From: Permianibacter aggregans
Lineage (GTDB): Bacteria > Pseudomonadota > Gammaproteobacteria > Enterobacterales > Permianibacteraceae
Length of the DNA stretch: 64,000 bases
Direction: 5' to 3'
NCBI RefSeq assembly: GCF_009756665.1
Contig: NZ_CP037953.1
Location: 3,782,001 to 3,846,000, forward strand
This document shows positions 17,146-26,823 of this stretch, one piece after another (position 1 is the stretch's first letter; each line of letters begins with the position of its first letter). Under the pieces are notes generated by a model. It made no database searches. It was not told the DNA's origin and was given only the letters and a program-made list of their open reading frames with translations. Position numbers and translations under genes: made by a program.

Positions 17146-18209
17146 TGACAAAGAAGTTACCGGAATGGTCATGCTATGCCATGGCCGGTTTATTGGTGGT
17201 GTTGGCGTTTCTGCTGCTGGCCGATAAATCGCTGTTGATTTTCCTTGGTGCGGTCGCGGCGATGTTTTTTGTTGCCGGCGAAATGCGCCAGGCGATGCTG
17301 CTGCTGTTCGGTTTGCCGTTTCTGCTTTTATTGGCCGGTCAGGATTTCTCAGCCGTATTGTTTGCCGCAACCGGTCTGTGCGGCCTGGCCTGGTGGGCCG
17401 GCGCCTTACAAAAAGTGCGTTTGCCGGTGGAGATGAGCGAAGAGGAAAAAGCTGCTGAGCCACCGTCAGAATGGGCGGTGACAGTCGAACAGGCGAAATC
17501 CTTCTTTCCGATTTTACTGTTTATTTTCCTGTTCCGTTCGTTCCTGATTGAACCGTTCCGGATTCCTTCCGGCTCGATGAAACCGACACTGATCGAAGGC
17601 GACTTTATCGCCGTCAACAAGTTTGCGTACGGTATTCGGCTGCCGGTCGTGAACAAGAAGATTCTCGATTTGGGTGGGCCGGAGCGCGGGGATGTTGCGG
17701 TGTTTCGCTACCCACATAATCCATCAATTGACTACATCAAGCGGGTCATAGGATTGCCTGGCGACCGGATTGTTTACTCCGATAAGGAAATCCGTATCCA
17801 ACCAAGTTGTAAAGGCCTTGCCCCGGATAACTGCCCGAAAATGTTCACGGTAGAACGGCAATTGCTGCAGGCGCAAGGATTTGACGACAATGGTGTCGTT
17901 GCCGATATTTATCAGGAGACACTCGGAGAACAGCAACACCAACTGCTGATTCGACCGAACCAGCCTGATATGACTCGTCAGTTGCCGGGCAACCGTCTGG
18001 ATTTTATCGTGCCAGAGGGCCATTATTTCATGATGGGTGATAATCGCGATGGTTCGAATGACAGCAGGTTCTGGGGCTTTGTCCCGGACGAAAACCTGAA
18101 AGGTGAGGCGGTCGCGGTGTGGATGCACCTGGATTTTGGTTTTGATCATCCGTTGATTGGCTGGGTGCCAACCGGGGTCAGTTTCAGCCGCATCGGCGGT
18201 ATCGACTAA
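17145..18209 (+). CDS. lepB: Signal peptidase I with an N-terminal multi-helix extension
   Basis: LepB removes signal peptides from exported proteins at the outer face of the inner membrane. At 354 residues it is longer than the ~285-325 typical of enterobacterial and pseudomonad LepB because of several extra hydrophobic segments in the first 90 residues. A membrane segment at about 121-134 (FPILLFIFLF) precedes the catalytic Ser144 in PSGSMKPTL and the general base Lys199 in DYIKRVIGLPGDR. Box E appears as GDNRDGSNDSRFWG. Confidence 0.96.
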   Translation: MTKKLPEWSCYAMAGLLVVLAFLLLADKSLLIFLGAVAAMFFVAGEMRQAMLLLFGLPFLLLLAGQDFSAVLFAATGLCGLAWWAGALQKVRLPVEMSEEEKAAEPPSEWAVTVEQAKSFFPILLFIFLFRSFLIEPFRIPSGSMKPTLIEGDFIAVNKFAYGIRLPVVNKKILDLGGPERGDVAVFRYPHNPSIDYIKRVIGLPGDRIVYSDKEIRIQPSCKGLAPDNCPKMFTVERQLLQAQGFDDNGVVADIYQETLGEQQHQLLIRPNQPDMTRQLPGNRLDFIVPEGHYFMMGDNRDGSNDSRFWGFVPDENLKGEAVAVWMHLDFGFDHPLIGWVPTGVSFSRIGGID

Positions 18210-18245
18210 CGGCTGCCAGACAGTCCGGTAAAACGAGGGTAAACC

Positions 18246-18620
18246 ATGAAACGATATCAACAAGGCATGACCATTTGGGGTTGGCTAATGGTGCTGGGCT
18301 TGATCGGCTTTTTTACGATGCTGGTCATCACACTTTTGCCGGTTTACATGGAAAACATGTCGGTGAAGAAGGCGGTTACACAAGTCGCATCACAACCTGA
18401 TGCTGATACGCTTCGTGAGAAAGACTTGTTTATACGAATGAACAAGCAGTTCTATATCGATGAAGTGCATTCAGTAAAAGAAGATAACATTGTTATTGAG
18501 GTCGATGATGATGGCGTCAAATCAGTTGTCATTTATTATGAAGTGCGCAAGCCAATCATGTTCAATGTTGATGCTGTTGTATGGTTTGAAGAACGGCATG
18601 TATTAGGCGGCGAGGGATGA
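18246..18620 (+). CDS. DUF4845 family membrane-anchored protein
   Basis: The product is 124 residues. A short N-terminus (MKRYQQGMTIWGW, resembling a pseudopilin-like leader) precedes one transmembrane helix (about 12-35), then an extracytoplasmic domain with DEVHSVKEDNIVIEVDDDG and VVIYYEVRKPIMFNVDAVVWFEE. Position between lepB and rnc is diagnostic of the DUF4845 family; function unknown. Its codon use is visibly more AT-rich than that of its neighbours. The stop overlaps the rnc start. Confidence 0.88.
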   Translation: MKRYQQGMTIWGWLMVLGLIGFFTMLVITLLPVYMENMSVKKAVTQVASQPDADTLREKDLFIRMNKQFYIDEVHSVKEDNIVIEVDDDGVKSVVIYYEVRKPIMFNVDAVVWFEERHVLGGEG

Positions 18621-19294
18621 CGCCCACTTTTCAGGCGTTTTGCCGGCAATTGCCGTATCAGTTTCAAGACAAGGGCCTGCTGGATCAGGCCCTTACTCAT
18701 CGTAGTGCCTCCTCAAAACACAACGAGCGTCTGGAGTTTCTTGGTGACTCCTTGCTCGGCCAGGTCATTGCTGCGCAGCTCTATCATCGCTTTCCCGACG
18801 CTTCTGAAGGAGAGCTGAGCCGGATGCGCTCATCGCTGGTTCGGGAGAGAACGCTGGCAGAGATTGCTACCGAGCTGAATCTTGGTGATGTCCTGAACCT
18901 GGGTTCCGGTGAATTGAAAAGCGGTGGTTTCCGCCGGGCTTCGATTTTGGCCGATGCGCTCGAAGCCATTTTCGGCGCGGTTTACCTTGATGGCGGTTTT
19001 GACTGCTGTGAGCAGCTCATTCTGAGTCTTTATCGTGAGCGACTTGAAGCGCTGCCTGAAGGTGGCACCGACAAAGATCCGAAAACTACTCTGCAGGAGT
19101 GGTTGCAAGGCAAACGCCTGCCACTGCCGGTTTATGATTTGCTGGCGACGTTTGGTGAAGCGCATGCCCAGACGTTTCATGTTCGCTGCACTCTGGAGTC
19201 CGGTGAAACGGCGGAAGGCCGAGGCAGCAGTCGGCGCAAAGCCGAACAGCAAGCGGCGCGCAAAATTCTCGATATATTGAAGGTGGAACCATGA
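18617..19294 (+). CDS. rnc: Ribonuclease III
   Basis: RNase III cleaves double-stranded RNA in rRNA and mRNA maturation. The product is 225 residues. The endonuclease domain has the signature [11 protein letters not shown] with metal-binding Glu/Asp, and [19 protein letters not shown]-terminal double-stranded-RNA-binding domain (about 155-222, including [18 protein letters not shown]) follows. It overlaps both DUF4845 and era by four bases. Confidence 0.98.
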   Translation: MTPTFQAFCRQLPYQFQDKGLLDQALTHRSASSKHNERLEFLGDSLLGQVIAAQLYHRFPDASEGELSRMRSSLVRERTLAEIATELNLGDVLNLGSGELKSGGFRRASILADALEAIFGAVYLDGGFDCCEQLILSLYRERLEALPEGGTDKDPKTTLQEWLQGKRLPLPVYDLLATFGEAHAQTFHVRCTLESGETAEGRGSSRRKAEQQAARKILDILKVEP

Positions 19295-20184
19295 CTCAGC
19301 GTTGCGGCTATGTATCCATTATCGGCCGGCCGAACGTTGGCAAATCGACGCTGCTCAATCGAATTGTCGGCCAGAAAATCAGCATCACTTCACGTCGGCC
19401 ACAAACCACCCGGCACCGGATCATGGGCATTTTCACCGAAGGCGATGACCAGATCCTGTTTGTCGATACTCCAGGCTTGCATCGACAGGAAGCGCGCGCG
19501 ATCAATCGCTACATGAATCGCGCAGCGGCGTCCTCTGTCGTCGATGTTGATGCGATTGTCTGGGTCGTCGAAGGATTACAGTGGACAACCGATGATGAGC
19601 TGGTGCTCGAGCGCTTGAAAGATGTCGAAGCACCGGTTCTGCTGTTCATCAACAAAGCCGATAAAATTCATCCGAAAGAAAAATTGCTGCCCCATCTGCA
19701 AAACTTGGCCACGAAATACTCGTTCGCCGAGTTGATTCCTGGTTCTGCTCAGCTTGGTCGCAACGTCGATACCTTGTTGAATGCGCTGCGTAAGCGCTTG
19801 CCGGAAAATACCCACCTTTATGGCGAAGATGAGGTCACCGATCGTAGTCAGCGTTTCATGGCGGCTGAGTTGGTGCGTGAAAAGCTGATGCGCAGTCTCG
19901 GCGCTGAATTGCCCTATGCCAGCACTGTTGAAATCGAAGCATTCGAGATGGATGAGCAGGGCAAAGCCAATATTGCCGCTGTCATTTACGTTGAGAGGGC
20001 TGGTCAGAAAGCAATTGTGATCGGTGAAAAAGGTGAGCGGTTGAAACAGATTGGCACTGAAGCTCGATTGGAAATGCAAACCACGTTTGATTGTCCGGTT
20101 CACTTGCAGCTTTGGGTCAAGGTCAAAGGCGGTTGGGCCGATGATGAGCGCGCCTTACGTAGCCTCGGGTATTTCGAAGACTGA
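19291..20184 (+). CDS. era: GTPase Era
   Basis: Era is a ribosome-associated GTPase needed for 30S maturation through binding of the 16S rRNA 3' end. The product is 297 residues. G1 GRPNVGKST, switch I RPQTTRH, G3 DTPGLH and G4 NKADK are present. The C-terminal KH domain includes [20 protein letters not shown]. Coupling to rnc and recO is typical. Confidence 0.98.
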   Translation: MTQRCGYVSIIGRPNVGKSTLLNRIVGQKISITSRRPQTTRHRIMGIFTEGDDQILFVDTPGLHRQEARAINRYMNRAAASSVVDVDAIVWVVEGLQWTTDDELVLERLKDVEAPVLLFINKADKIHPKEKLLPHLQNLATKYSFAELIPGSAQLGRNVDTLLNALRKRLPENTHLYGEDEVTDRSQRFMAAELVREKLMRSLGAELPYASTVEIEAFEMDEQGKANIAAVIYVERAGQKAIVIGEKGERLKQIGTEARLEMQTTFDCPVHLQLWVKVKGGWADDERALRSLGYFED

Positions 20185-20192
20185 CTTATTGA

Positions 20193-20945
20193 ATGAATGT
20201 CACGCTGAACGCCTTTGTTTTGCATAGCAGACCCTGGAAAGAGTCGAGTCTGTTGCTGGATGTGTTCAGTGCTGAACTCGGCAATCTACGCGTTGCCGCT
20301 CGCGGTGTAAAAGGCAAAAAACGCTCGCCTTTGGCAGGGCTGCTGCAGCCTTTTCAGTTGTTGTCGCTGTCGGTCAATCGTTCGCATGACTACTATTATT
20401 TGCAGCAAGCTGATCTGCAAATACCGGCACCAAGCCTGAGTGGCAACGCTTCGCTCTGTGCCATGTACTGCAATGAGTTGTTGCAGCGGCTGTTACCTGA
20501 GCACGATGCCCACCTTAGTGTGTTTGAGGCGTATCAGCAGACACTGGAGCGCCTGGCCAATGACGCGTCTCCCGATCCGGCTTTGCGCCAATTTGAATGG
20601 CACTTACTCAATGATTTGGGCTATGCGATTGACTGTCTCAGCACTCGTGATGGTGCACCTGTCATGGCAGAACAGCATTATCGCGTTCACGAAGATGGTG
20701 TTACCTTGGCCGCCAGCCGTGACAACACCTGTTTTTCCGGTCAAGCTTTGCTCGCCATCGCCAATGAACAATGGCAGCAGGCAGCACTGGAAATCAAACA
20801 GATATTTCGTCAATTGCTGGCCAACCATCTCGGTGACAAACCGCTACAATCACGGGAGTTGTGGCTGGCAAAAATTCGTTTGCAAACGATGATTGACCAC
20901 AACGATGAATTTTCCGAGCGAGAACAAGGAGAAGCCGAACGATGA
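20193..20945 (+). CDS. recO: DNA repair protein RecO
   Basis: RecO loads RecA onto SSB-coated gaps in the RecF pathway. The product is 250 residues. The N-terminal OB-fold is recognisable ([39 protein letters not shown]-like segment, then PFQLLSLS), followed by a helical domain with [14 protein letters not shown]. The usual four-cysteine zinc motif is not evident, as in many gammaproteobacterial RecO proteins. Confidence 0.94.
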   Translation: MNVTLNAFVLHSRPWKESSLLLDVFSAELGNLRVAARGVKGKKRSPLAGLLQPFQLLSLSVNRSHDYYYLQQADLQIPAPSLSGNASLCAMYCNELLQRLLPEHDAHLSVFEAYQQTLERLANDASPDPALRQFEWHLLNDLGYAIDCLSTRDGAPVMAEQHYRVHEDGVTLAASRDNTCFSGQALLAIANEQWQQAALEIKQIFRQLLANHLGDKPLQSRELWLAKIRLQTMIDHNDEFSEREQGEAER

Positions 20946-21724
20946 TCACGACCAGCCATAAAGGCCCGTGTTTGTTGGGCATCAATATCGACCATATTGC
21001 CACCGTACGTAATGCTCGCGGTTCACGTTACCCCGAGCCGGTGCAGGCGGCGCTGCTTGCCGAGCAGGCCGGTGCCGATGGTATTACCGTGCATTTGCGC
21101 GAAGACCGCCGCCATATTCGCGACCGCGACGTCTTTGTGCTGAAAGAAACCATTGGCACTCGCCTGAATCTTGAAATGGCGGTGACCGATGAAATGCTTG
21201 AGATTGCCAAGAAAGTAAAGCCGACCTATTGCTGTCTGGTTCCGGAAAAACGCCAAGAATTGACCACTGAGGGCGGCCTCGATATTCGCGGCAATGAGGC
21301 CGCGATCAAAGCCGCCTGCGAAACCTTGGCTGAAAACGACATTCTGGTTTCGTTGTTCATCGATCCGGATGAGCAGCAAATCGATGCGGTGTTGCGTTGT
21401 GGTGCGCCGTACATCGAGTTGCATACCGGCCGCTACGCCGAGAGTGAAGGCGAAACGCAAAAGCAGGAGTTGCAGCGCATCGCCAGTGCTGCCAAGTACG
21501 CGGCGCGTCGTGGTTTGATCGTCAACGCCGGTCACGGTTTGCACTACCATAATGTGCAGGCGATAGCGCGCATTCCTGAGCTCTACGAACTGAATATTGG
21601 TCACGCCATTGTGGCGCGGGCGCTGTTCGTTGGTTTGGAGAATGCCGTCAGTGAAATGAAGCGTTTGATGGTGGAGGCTCGCCCATGGCCGTTGTCGGCA
21701 TCGGCTCCGATCTCGTTGTCATAA
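20942..21724 (+). CDS. pdxJ: Pyridoxine 5'-phosphate synthase
   Basis: PdxJ condenses 3-amino-1-hydroxyacetone phosphate with deoxyxylulose 5-phosphate to make pyridoxine phosphate. The product is 260 residues. The TIM-barrel landmarks are [58 protein letters not shown] and [11 protein letters not shown]. The C-terminus overlaps acpS by 40 bases in a different frame. Confidence 0.98.
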   Translation: MITTSHKGPCLLGINIDHIATVRNARGSRYPEPVQAALLAEQAGADGITVHLREDRRHIRDRDVFVLKETIGTRLNLEMAVTDEMLEIAKKVKPTYCCLVPEKRQELTTEGGLDIRGNEAAIKAACETLAENDILVSLFIDPDEQQIDAVLRCGAPYIELHTGRYAESEGETQKQELQRIASAAKYAARRGLIVNAGHGLHYHNVQAIARIPELYELNIGHAIVARALFVGLENAVSEMKRLMVEARPWPLSASAPISLS

Positions 21725-22062
21725 AGCGAATCGAAGAAGTGTTGAGCCGGCACGGGGATCGATTCACCGAGCGGGTGTTGCACGAAAATGAATTGAAGAT
21801 TTTTATGCGCCATCAACACCAAGCGCGCTTCCTTGCCAAGCGATTTGCCGCGAAAGAAGCCGTTTCAAAAGCGCTGGGCACCGGTATTGCCGAAGGCGTC
21901 AATCTGGCGGATATTGAAGTACGCAATGACGAACTCGGTAAGCCTGTCGTTGTGCTGCATGGCGGTGCATTAAAACGATTGCATGATATGGGCGCGCAGT
22001 ATTGTCATTTGACGATTAGCGATGAGCGCGAACATGCCTTGGCATTCGCTGTGCTGGATTAG
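21685..22062 (+). CDS. acpS: Holo-[acyl-carrier-protein] synthase
   Basis: AcpS transfers 4'-phosphopantetheine from CoA to apo-ACP. The product is 125 residues. Metal-binding Asp lies in VVGIGSDLV and the second motif is [17 protein letters not shown]. The start ATG lies within the end of pdxJ (40-base overlap), a strong coupling seen in many pdxJ-acpS pairs. It is the last gene of the long operon that starts at rpoE or at internal promoters. Confidence 0.97.
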   Translation: MAVVGIGSDLVVIKRIEEVLSRHGDRFTERVLHENELKIFMRHQHQARFLAKRFAAKEAVSKALGTGIAEGVNLADIEVRNDELGKPVVVLHGGALKRLHDMGAQYCHLTISDEREHALAFAVLD

Positions 22063-22065
22063 CAA

Positions 22066-22097
22066 ACAAAAAGCCCGCTGAAGCGGGCTTTCGTTTT
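22066..22097. terminator. Bidirectional terminator between acpS and the M36 protease gene
   Basis: Arms AAGCCCGCT (22071-22079) and AGCGGGCTT (22082-22090) have A-rich sequence on the left and TCGTTTTATT on the right. Confidence 0.9.
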
Positions 22098-22104
22098 ATT
22101 AATT

Positions 22105-25100
22105 TCAACTCCGCTTTTTTCGACGAGTCATCAGCGTTAGTAAAAGCAGCATTGACGCGACAGCAGACCAGCTTCCGCCGCCACCACCTCCGCCGCTACT
22201 CGGTGGGGGACTGACGCTGGCTTTGTTTACGGTAACGTTGACGGTGTCGGTTGCGCTGAGACCATCATTGTCAACGACGGTAAGGGTAAAGGTAATGACG
22301 GTACCGCTGCTGTTGACGGTTGGCGCGGTGAACGAAACGTTGGGGCCAGCACTTGGACTCAGCGTGATGGTGCCGCTGAAATTATTGGCCCAGGTGTAAC
22401 TGACTATCGTGCCGTCCGCATCGGTGCCAGTACCGCGCAGTTGCACCGTTGCCCCTTCGTTGACGACTTGATCGGTTCCAGCGTTGGCGGTTGGTAATTG
22501 GTTGTTACCGTTGATCGTAATGCTGACATCAGCATCCGATTTTTCTCCGACGTTATCGGTAGCAGTGAAGCGTAGCACGATGGTATCGGTCGTGGTGACG
22601 GCTGGAGCGGTAAAACCGCTAGTCAATCCACTGGTTGAGGTCAACGTTACCGGCTGGCCACCAACCTGCTTCCATTCGGTGCTGGCGATGGTGCCATCGC
22701 TATCCGCTGCTGTGGAGCTTACTGAAACGGTAGCACCTTCCGTGACGGATTGATTGCCACTGACGGTAACGTTTGGTTTGTTTGTCGGTGTCCAGGTGTA
22801 GCTTTCCTGAGCATTGGGGTTCTGGTCGCTAGCGATATCCGGCGAAATGGCATTGATGCCCAATCCTCGACGAGCGAAAGCGTTGCGGAACAACGTGCGG
22901 TCATCTGTATCGGGAATAGCCGCAAGCAAGGCATCACGTGCTTGTGTGAACGTGGGGCTATTGACGCCGATCGCTTTCATTCCCGCAACCAAATAGGTTT
23001 TCATACGCGTATGGCCTTCAGCAAAGCCACGCGTGCGGAGCAAATCAGCGTACCCCTCCCACAACATCGAACACCAGACTTCGCCCGTTGCATGCACTTG
23101 CGCATTGTCAGTGCCACCAGCGCCAAAGCGTGGATTGTTTTCAAGCGGTAGTAACTGACCGTTGGAAATATGGCGGAAGGTCAGCGCATTCTTGTTGAAG
23201 TCAGTGGAGTAGGGCAGGCGACGAATGCCGTAGTACGTATTGCTGCCGGAATAGCTGGAGAATCCGTATACACCGTTATAGTTGCTGAGTGCATCTTCCG
23301 GACGTACGGTCATCAACAGCGCAATAAAATCCGACCAGCCTTCATCCATGCCATTGGATTGCTGAGCATTACCAATACTGATCAAGCGATTGTTCAGGTA
23401 ATGGCCCCATTCGTGGGCGACCAACGCCAAGTCGAAGCTACCGTCAACATCGCCACCGGTGATTCGGCTCAGCGTGGCGTTAACCGTAGCGGAGGTCATT
23501 GCCGTTTTGATCGCATCGCCATCGGCCTTGCTGACGATCAGCGAACCAATTGTTGGATTGATGGTGACACCATCAGGGCGGCCCATGGTCAACACGCCAG
23601 GACTATGGTTGGCGACCAGCACCGCGATCGCTCCCGCGCTTTCGGCACGCGCCACCTTGTCGATAAAGTTACAGTTGCCGCGGTCAACCAACGCGATTTT
23701 TCCTGTCAGTTCCGCGGCGTTGGTGAGGTCTTCGCAACCGTCTGTCAGGCTGGTGCCGGCATTGTCACGCATCAACACCAATTGACCTGTGGTGTTGAAA
23801 TTGACCGGACCAAAATCGGCGCGACCGGTGACATAGCTCGTGTTGCCGACTTGCACGGAATGCGTTGACGGGCCATCCCAGAGGAAAATCTGCATTCTGG
23901 GTGAGGTTCCCTCAAAACCGGCGGACATGTTTGCGTTATTTCGCCCATCGTAATCCTGTACTTCAATCAGTATCGGATCTCCGCCAACGCCGCCTCGACC
24001 ATAATTATCTTGTTGAGCATTTTCGTCGTTTTCTCGGAAGCCTGCGTTGTAAAACATATCGTGCAGCCAGTTGACCACAAAGAAAGCGTTGACCATTGCG
24101 GCGTTCTGATTATTTGTTGCAGTTGGTGCTTGGCTGCTGTTCAGTGAATAATCAAATGTTCTGGTTGCTGAAGAACTTACGCGACGATCACTCCCGCCAT
24201 TAAATCCATTTGGTTCAACCAAATCCAAATAGACGTCGGCATTGTTGCCGGTTAGTGTTGTAGCCGTATCCGGTAGCCATGGATCACCCGTAAAAATTCC
24301 GGCGTGCTCAATCTGGACTAGGTTTGCAGGAACTGAGCTTGGCAACGTATTGTCCGGTGTGCCGGTCGGATGCGGCGAATGCGCGGTACCGAACGGTGAA
24401 TCAAATGGTCGAAACTCTCCGTTGCTATCAGCGTAAACGCGATAATTGAATGCAACATCCTTGGTTAGCGAATGCTTGCTCAGTACTTCGCCCTGTTCAC
24501 TGACGATAATCGCCCACAACTGATTGCGCCGGCCAGGTTGCCAGTATTCCAGTTTCCAGGCCGGTAGCAATTGATCATGATGTAATTGGTAAACCGGAAA
24601 TGCGCGCGTCGGTAGCTGTTTGGTATTCACGGATTTGAACAGGTAGGCGCCTGCTTCGTCTTGCTCGCTGAACTGCCAGTCCACAACATTCAGATCCAAA
24701 TGTTGTTCGGCCAATGAAATCGAGGTTTTGGCGAGGCTCCGGCTTTTGCTGTGCGTGGATGCAGGCGTTTGCTGACTCAAATAACCACTGAGCGCGGTGA
24801 CTTTACCATTGCGATCAGCGATAACTTTCAACGCCACATTGTCAATTGGCACGCCGTCATAATGCTGACGCCAAGTCAGAATGGACAGCGTTTTACTGAC
24901 ATCTGCTTTTTCCAGTATGGCTGCTTGCTGTGCCTGCACGCCGAGCTTGTAAATCGGGGCAATCATCGGCAGCAGATTGTCTGCAGCCTGCTGCCACTGT
25001 TGCCCGCTTTTGCTGACGTACAGGCCGGGCAACTGCAGGTTCGGCGCCGTGACAAACGTCGGTATCTCGCCATTGGAATGCCATTCCACCCGCTCAGCAT

Positions 25101-25197
25101 CAATACCCGCCACGCTCGCTGCTATCGCGTTCAGCGAAAGCAACGACGAGGTGAACAGGGTGGCGATCAAAGTCTTGTTGTTCTGTTTTAACTGCAT
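22105..25197 (-). CDS. Secreted M36 (fungalysin) metalloprotease with PA insert, two PKD-like repeats and GlyGly-CTERM tail
   Basis: The product is 1030 residues from ATG 25197, with a GGAGA ribosome site. Order of parts: signal peptide (MQLKQNNKTLIATLFTSSLL to about 27); FTP-type propeptide (about 80-210, ILTWRQHYDGVPIDNVALKV); M36 catalytic domain with HEWGHYLNN at about residue 595 and downstream MDEGWSDF supplying the third zinc ligand; an inserted PA domain (GKIALVDRGNCNFIDKVARAESAGA); and two PKD/cadherin-like repeats of about 90 residues (DGTIASTEWKQVGG and DGTIVSYTWANNFSG). The tail is a glycine run, a short hydrophobic helix and a basic RRKKRS end. That is a GlyGly-CTERM sorting signal, normally processed by rhombosortase and linked to type II secretion. 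Confidence 0.94.
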   Translation of the reverse strand: MQLKQNNKTLIATLFTSSLLSLNAIAASVAGIDAERVEWHSNGEIPTFVTAPNLQLPGLYVSKSGQQWQQAADNLLPMIAPIYKLGVQAQQAAILEKADVSKTLSILTWRQHYDGVPIDNVALKVIADRNGKVTALSGYLSQQTPASTHSKSRSLAKTSISLAEQHLDLNVVDWQFSEQDEAGAYLFKSVNTKQLPTRAFPVYQLHHDQLLPAWKLEYWQPGRRNQLWAIIVSEQGEVLSKHSLTKDVAFNYRVYADSNGEFRPFDSPFGTAHSPHPTGTPDNTLPSSVPANLVQIEHAGIFTGDPWLPDTATTLTGNNADVYLDLVEPNGFNGGSDRRVSSSATRTFDYSLNSSQAPTATNNQNAAMVNAFFVVNWLHDMFYNAGFRENDENAQQDNYGRGGVGGDPILIEVQDYDGRNNANMSAGFEGTSPRMQIFLWDGPSTHSVQVGNTSYVTGRADFGPVNFNTTGQLVLMRDNAGTSLTDGCEDLTNAAELTGKIALVDRGNCNFIDKVARAESAGAIAVLVANHSPGVLTMGRPDGVTINPTIGSLIVSKADGDAIKTAMTSATVNATLSRITGGDVDGSFDLALVAHEWGHYLNNRLISIGNAQQSNGMDEGWSDFIALLMTVRPEDALSNYNGVYGFSSYSGSNTYYGIRRLPYSTDFNKNALTFRHISNGQLLPLENNPRFGAGGTDNAQVHATGEVWCSMLWEGYADLLRTRGFAEGHTRMKTYLVAGMKAIGVNSPTFTQARDALLAAIPDTDDRTLFRNAFARRGLGINAISPDIASDQNPNAQESYTWTPTNKPNVTVSGNQSVTEGATVSVSSTAADSDGTIASTEWKQVGGQPVTLTSTSGLTSGFTAPAVTTTDTIVLRFTATDNVGEKSDADVSITINGNNQLPTANAGTDQVVNEGATVQLRGTGTDADGTIVSYTWANNFSGTITLSPSAGPNVSFTAPTVNSSGTVITFTLTVVDNDGLSATDTVNVTVNKASVSPPPSSGGGGGGGSWSAVASMLLLLTLMTRRKKRS

Positions 25198-25247
25198 GAT
25201 CTTCTCCGTATGGCTTGGCAGGTGGTGCTGCCACTTTTTATGTTGGG

Positions 25248-26642
25248 CTATGCCTGCATGGTCAGAATATCGGCGACACAGGCGGTTATTTTCTTGACCA
25301 TCGGCAGGTGTAGAAATTCATTCGGCCCGTGGGCGTTTGAATGCGGTCCCAACACGCCGGTCACGACAAACTGTGCTTCGGGCAGGCTGTCGGATAAAAA
25401 GCGCATGAACGGGATGGTGCCGCCGCAACCATAATGAATAGCCGGTTTGCCGAAATAGGTCTGCGATACCTGTTGCAATTCGCGGTTGGTTTTGGCGGTA
25501 AAGGCTGGCGCATTCCATCCAGAGTCGGCTGAGCCAATATCAAACGAGACTTTCGCGCCATAAGGCGGGTCTTTTTCCAGCAGCACTTTCAGCTGCGCGG
25601 CACATTCACGGGCGTCGAGGTCCGGCGGCAGGCGCAGTGATAGTTTCACGGTCGTGTAGGGGCGCAGTGTGTTGCCGGCATTGGCCAATGCCGGCATGCC
25701 GTCCACACCGGTAACGCACAGCGTGGTGCGCCAGGTGTTATTCAACAGTTGCTCGGTGTAATCGCCAGTCACCGGTTTCATGCCCGGCACAAATGGATAG
25801 GCACCGGCAATTTCATGCTGCAGTACGTCGGCAGCGTGGGCCGCTTCGGCAACGCGATAGGTGGGAATATTGGTTTTCAGAAAGTCCGGCAGAATCTCGC
25901 CAGTGTTGCTGTTTTCGATGCGGTCCAGCACTTCCCGCAGCACCCGGAACGAGGAGGGCACAATGCCGCTGGCGGCGCCGGAGTGAACGCCCTCAGTCAG
26001 CACTTGCACTTTCAGTATGCCGAGCAGGTTGCCGCGCAAATTGGTCGTGGTCCAAAGCTGATAGTAATTGCCGCACATCGAGTCGAGCGCAATGATCAAT
26101 TCCGGTTTACCGATTTGTTCCGACAGCGCTTTCATGTACGCGGGTAAATCCGGGCTACCGCTTTCCTCGGAACATTCAATCAGCATGACCACGCGACCGA
26201 ACGGCTTGCCTTGTTTGATTAGCCAATGCAGCGCGGCGAATGACGCAAATATCGCGTAACCATCATCAGCACCGCCACGACCATAAAGCTTGTCGTCTTT
26301 ACGCACCGCTTTCCAGGGCCCTAGTCCTTCATTCCAGCCATCGAATTCCGGTTGTTTGTCGAGGTGACCGTAAATCAGCGTATTGCTTTTGCCATTGCCC
26401 GGCACATCGACGAGTAGCAGCGGTGTGCGGCCTTCGAGACGATGCACGTTCAATTTCATGTCTGGTAACGGGTAGCGTTTGCACCAGGCGGCAACCAGTT
26501 CAATGGCGCGGTCCATGTGGCCGTTTTTCGACCAATCGGGGTCGAAATGCACGGATTTGTTTGGAATCTCGATGTATTCACTGAGCGTGGGCAGGATGTC
26601 CTTCTCCCAGAACGATTCAAGAAACTCAGGAACTCCGCTCAT
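25248..26642 (-). CDS. M20 family metallopeptidase (dipeptidase-like)
   Basis: The product is 464 residues. Metal-binding motifs are YGHLDKQPE (His and Asp), GRGGADDGYA (bridging Asp) and IECSEESGSPDL (catalytic and ligand Glu). A lid/dimerisation domain occupies about 190-390. The family hydrolyses dipeptides or N-acyl amino acids. No signal peptide is seen, so it is likely cytoplasmic. It lies 50 bp downstream of the M36 gene start region on the same strand but is transcribed before it, so co-expression with the secreted protease in peptide use is possible. Confidence 0.88.
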   Translation of the reverse strand: MSGVPEFLESFWEKDILPTLSEYIEIPNKSVHFDPDWSKNGHMDRAIELVAAWCKRYPLPDMKLNVHRLEGRTPLLLVDVPGNGKSNTLIYGHLDKQPEFDGWNEGLGPWKAVRKDDKLYGRGGADDGYAIFASFAALHWLIKQGKPFGRVVMLIECSEESGSPDLPAYMKALSEQIGKPELIIALDSMCGNYYQLWTTTNLRGNLLGILKVQVLTEGVHSGAASGIVPSSFRVLREVLDRIENSNTGEILPDFLKTNIPTYRVAEAAHAADVLQHEIAGAYPFVPGMKPVTGDYTEQLLNNTWRTTLCVTGVDGMPALANAGNTLRPYTTVKLSLRLPPDLDARECAAQLKVLLEKDPPYGAKVSFDIGSADSGWNAPAFTAKTNRELQQVSQTYFGKPAIHYGCGGTIPFMRFLSDSLPEAQFVVTGVLGPHSNAHGPNEFLHLPMVKKITACVADILTMQA

Positions 26643-26691
26643 TTTGTTGCCTCCATTAAGCTAAGTATCGGATTTGTACGTAAAAATGGCG

Positions 26692-26704
26692 TTGGTCGGA
26701 CCAA
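26692..26704 (+). promoter_or_regulatory. Predicted FadR operator upstream of fabA
   Basis: The perfect inverted repeat TTGGTC-G-GACCAA contains the FadR core TGGTCNGACCA. It lies just upstream of a -10-like CATAAT (26723-26728), so its centre is close to position -37 to -40 relative to the likely start. That is where FadR activates fabA in E. coli. Confidence 0.75.
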
Positions 26705-26722
26705 GCTGTAAACTCATGCTGG

Positions 26723-26728
26723 CATAAT
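26723..26728 (+). promoter_or_regulatory. Possible -10 box of the fabA-fabB promoter
   Basis: CATAAT lies about 18 bp downstream of the FadR-type palindrome. The -35 region overlaps that palindrome and is poor, as expected for an activator-dependent promoter. About 95 bp of leader separates it from fabA. Confidence 0.5.
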
Positions 26729-26823
26729 ACCGCGTCCCGCACAGGTCTCAGCGCCAGCGGTTAAAGATCTGACCTGTTGCTGACCACCACGAAATGGTCA
26801 TCATACTGCTTTGGAGCCCCTGA

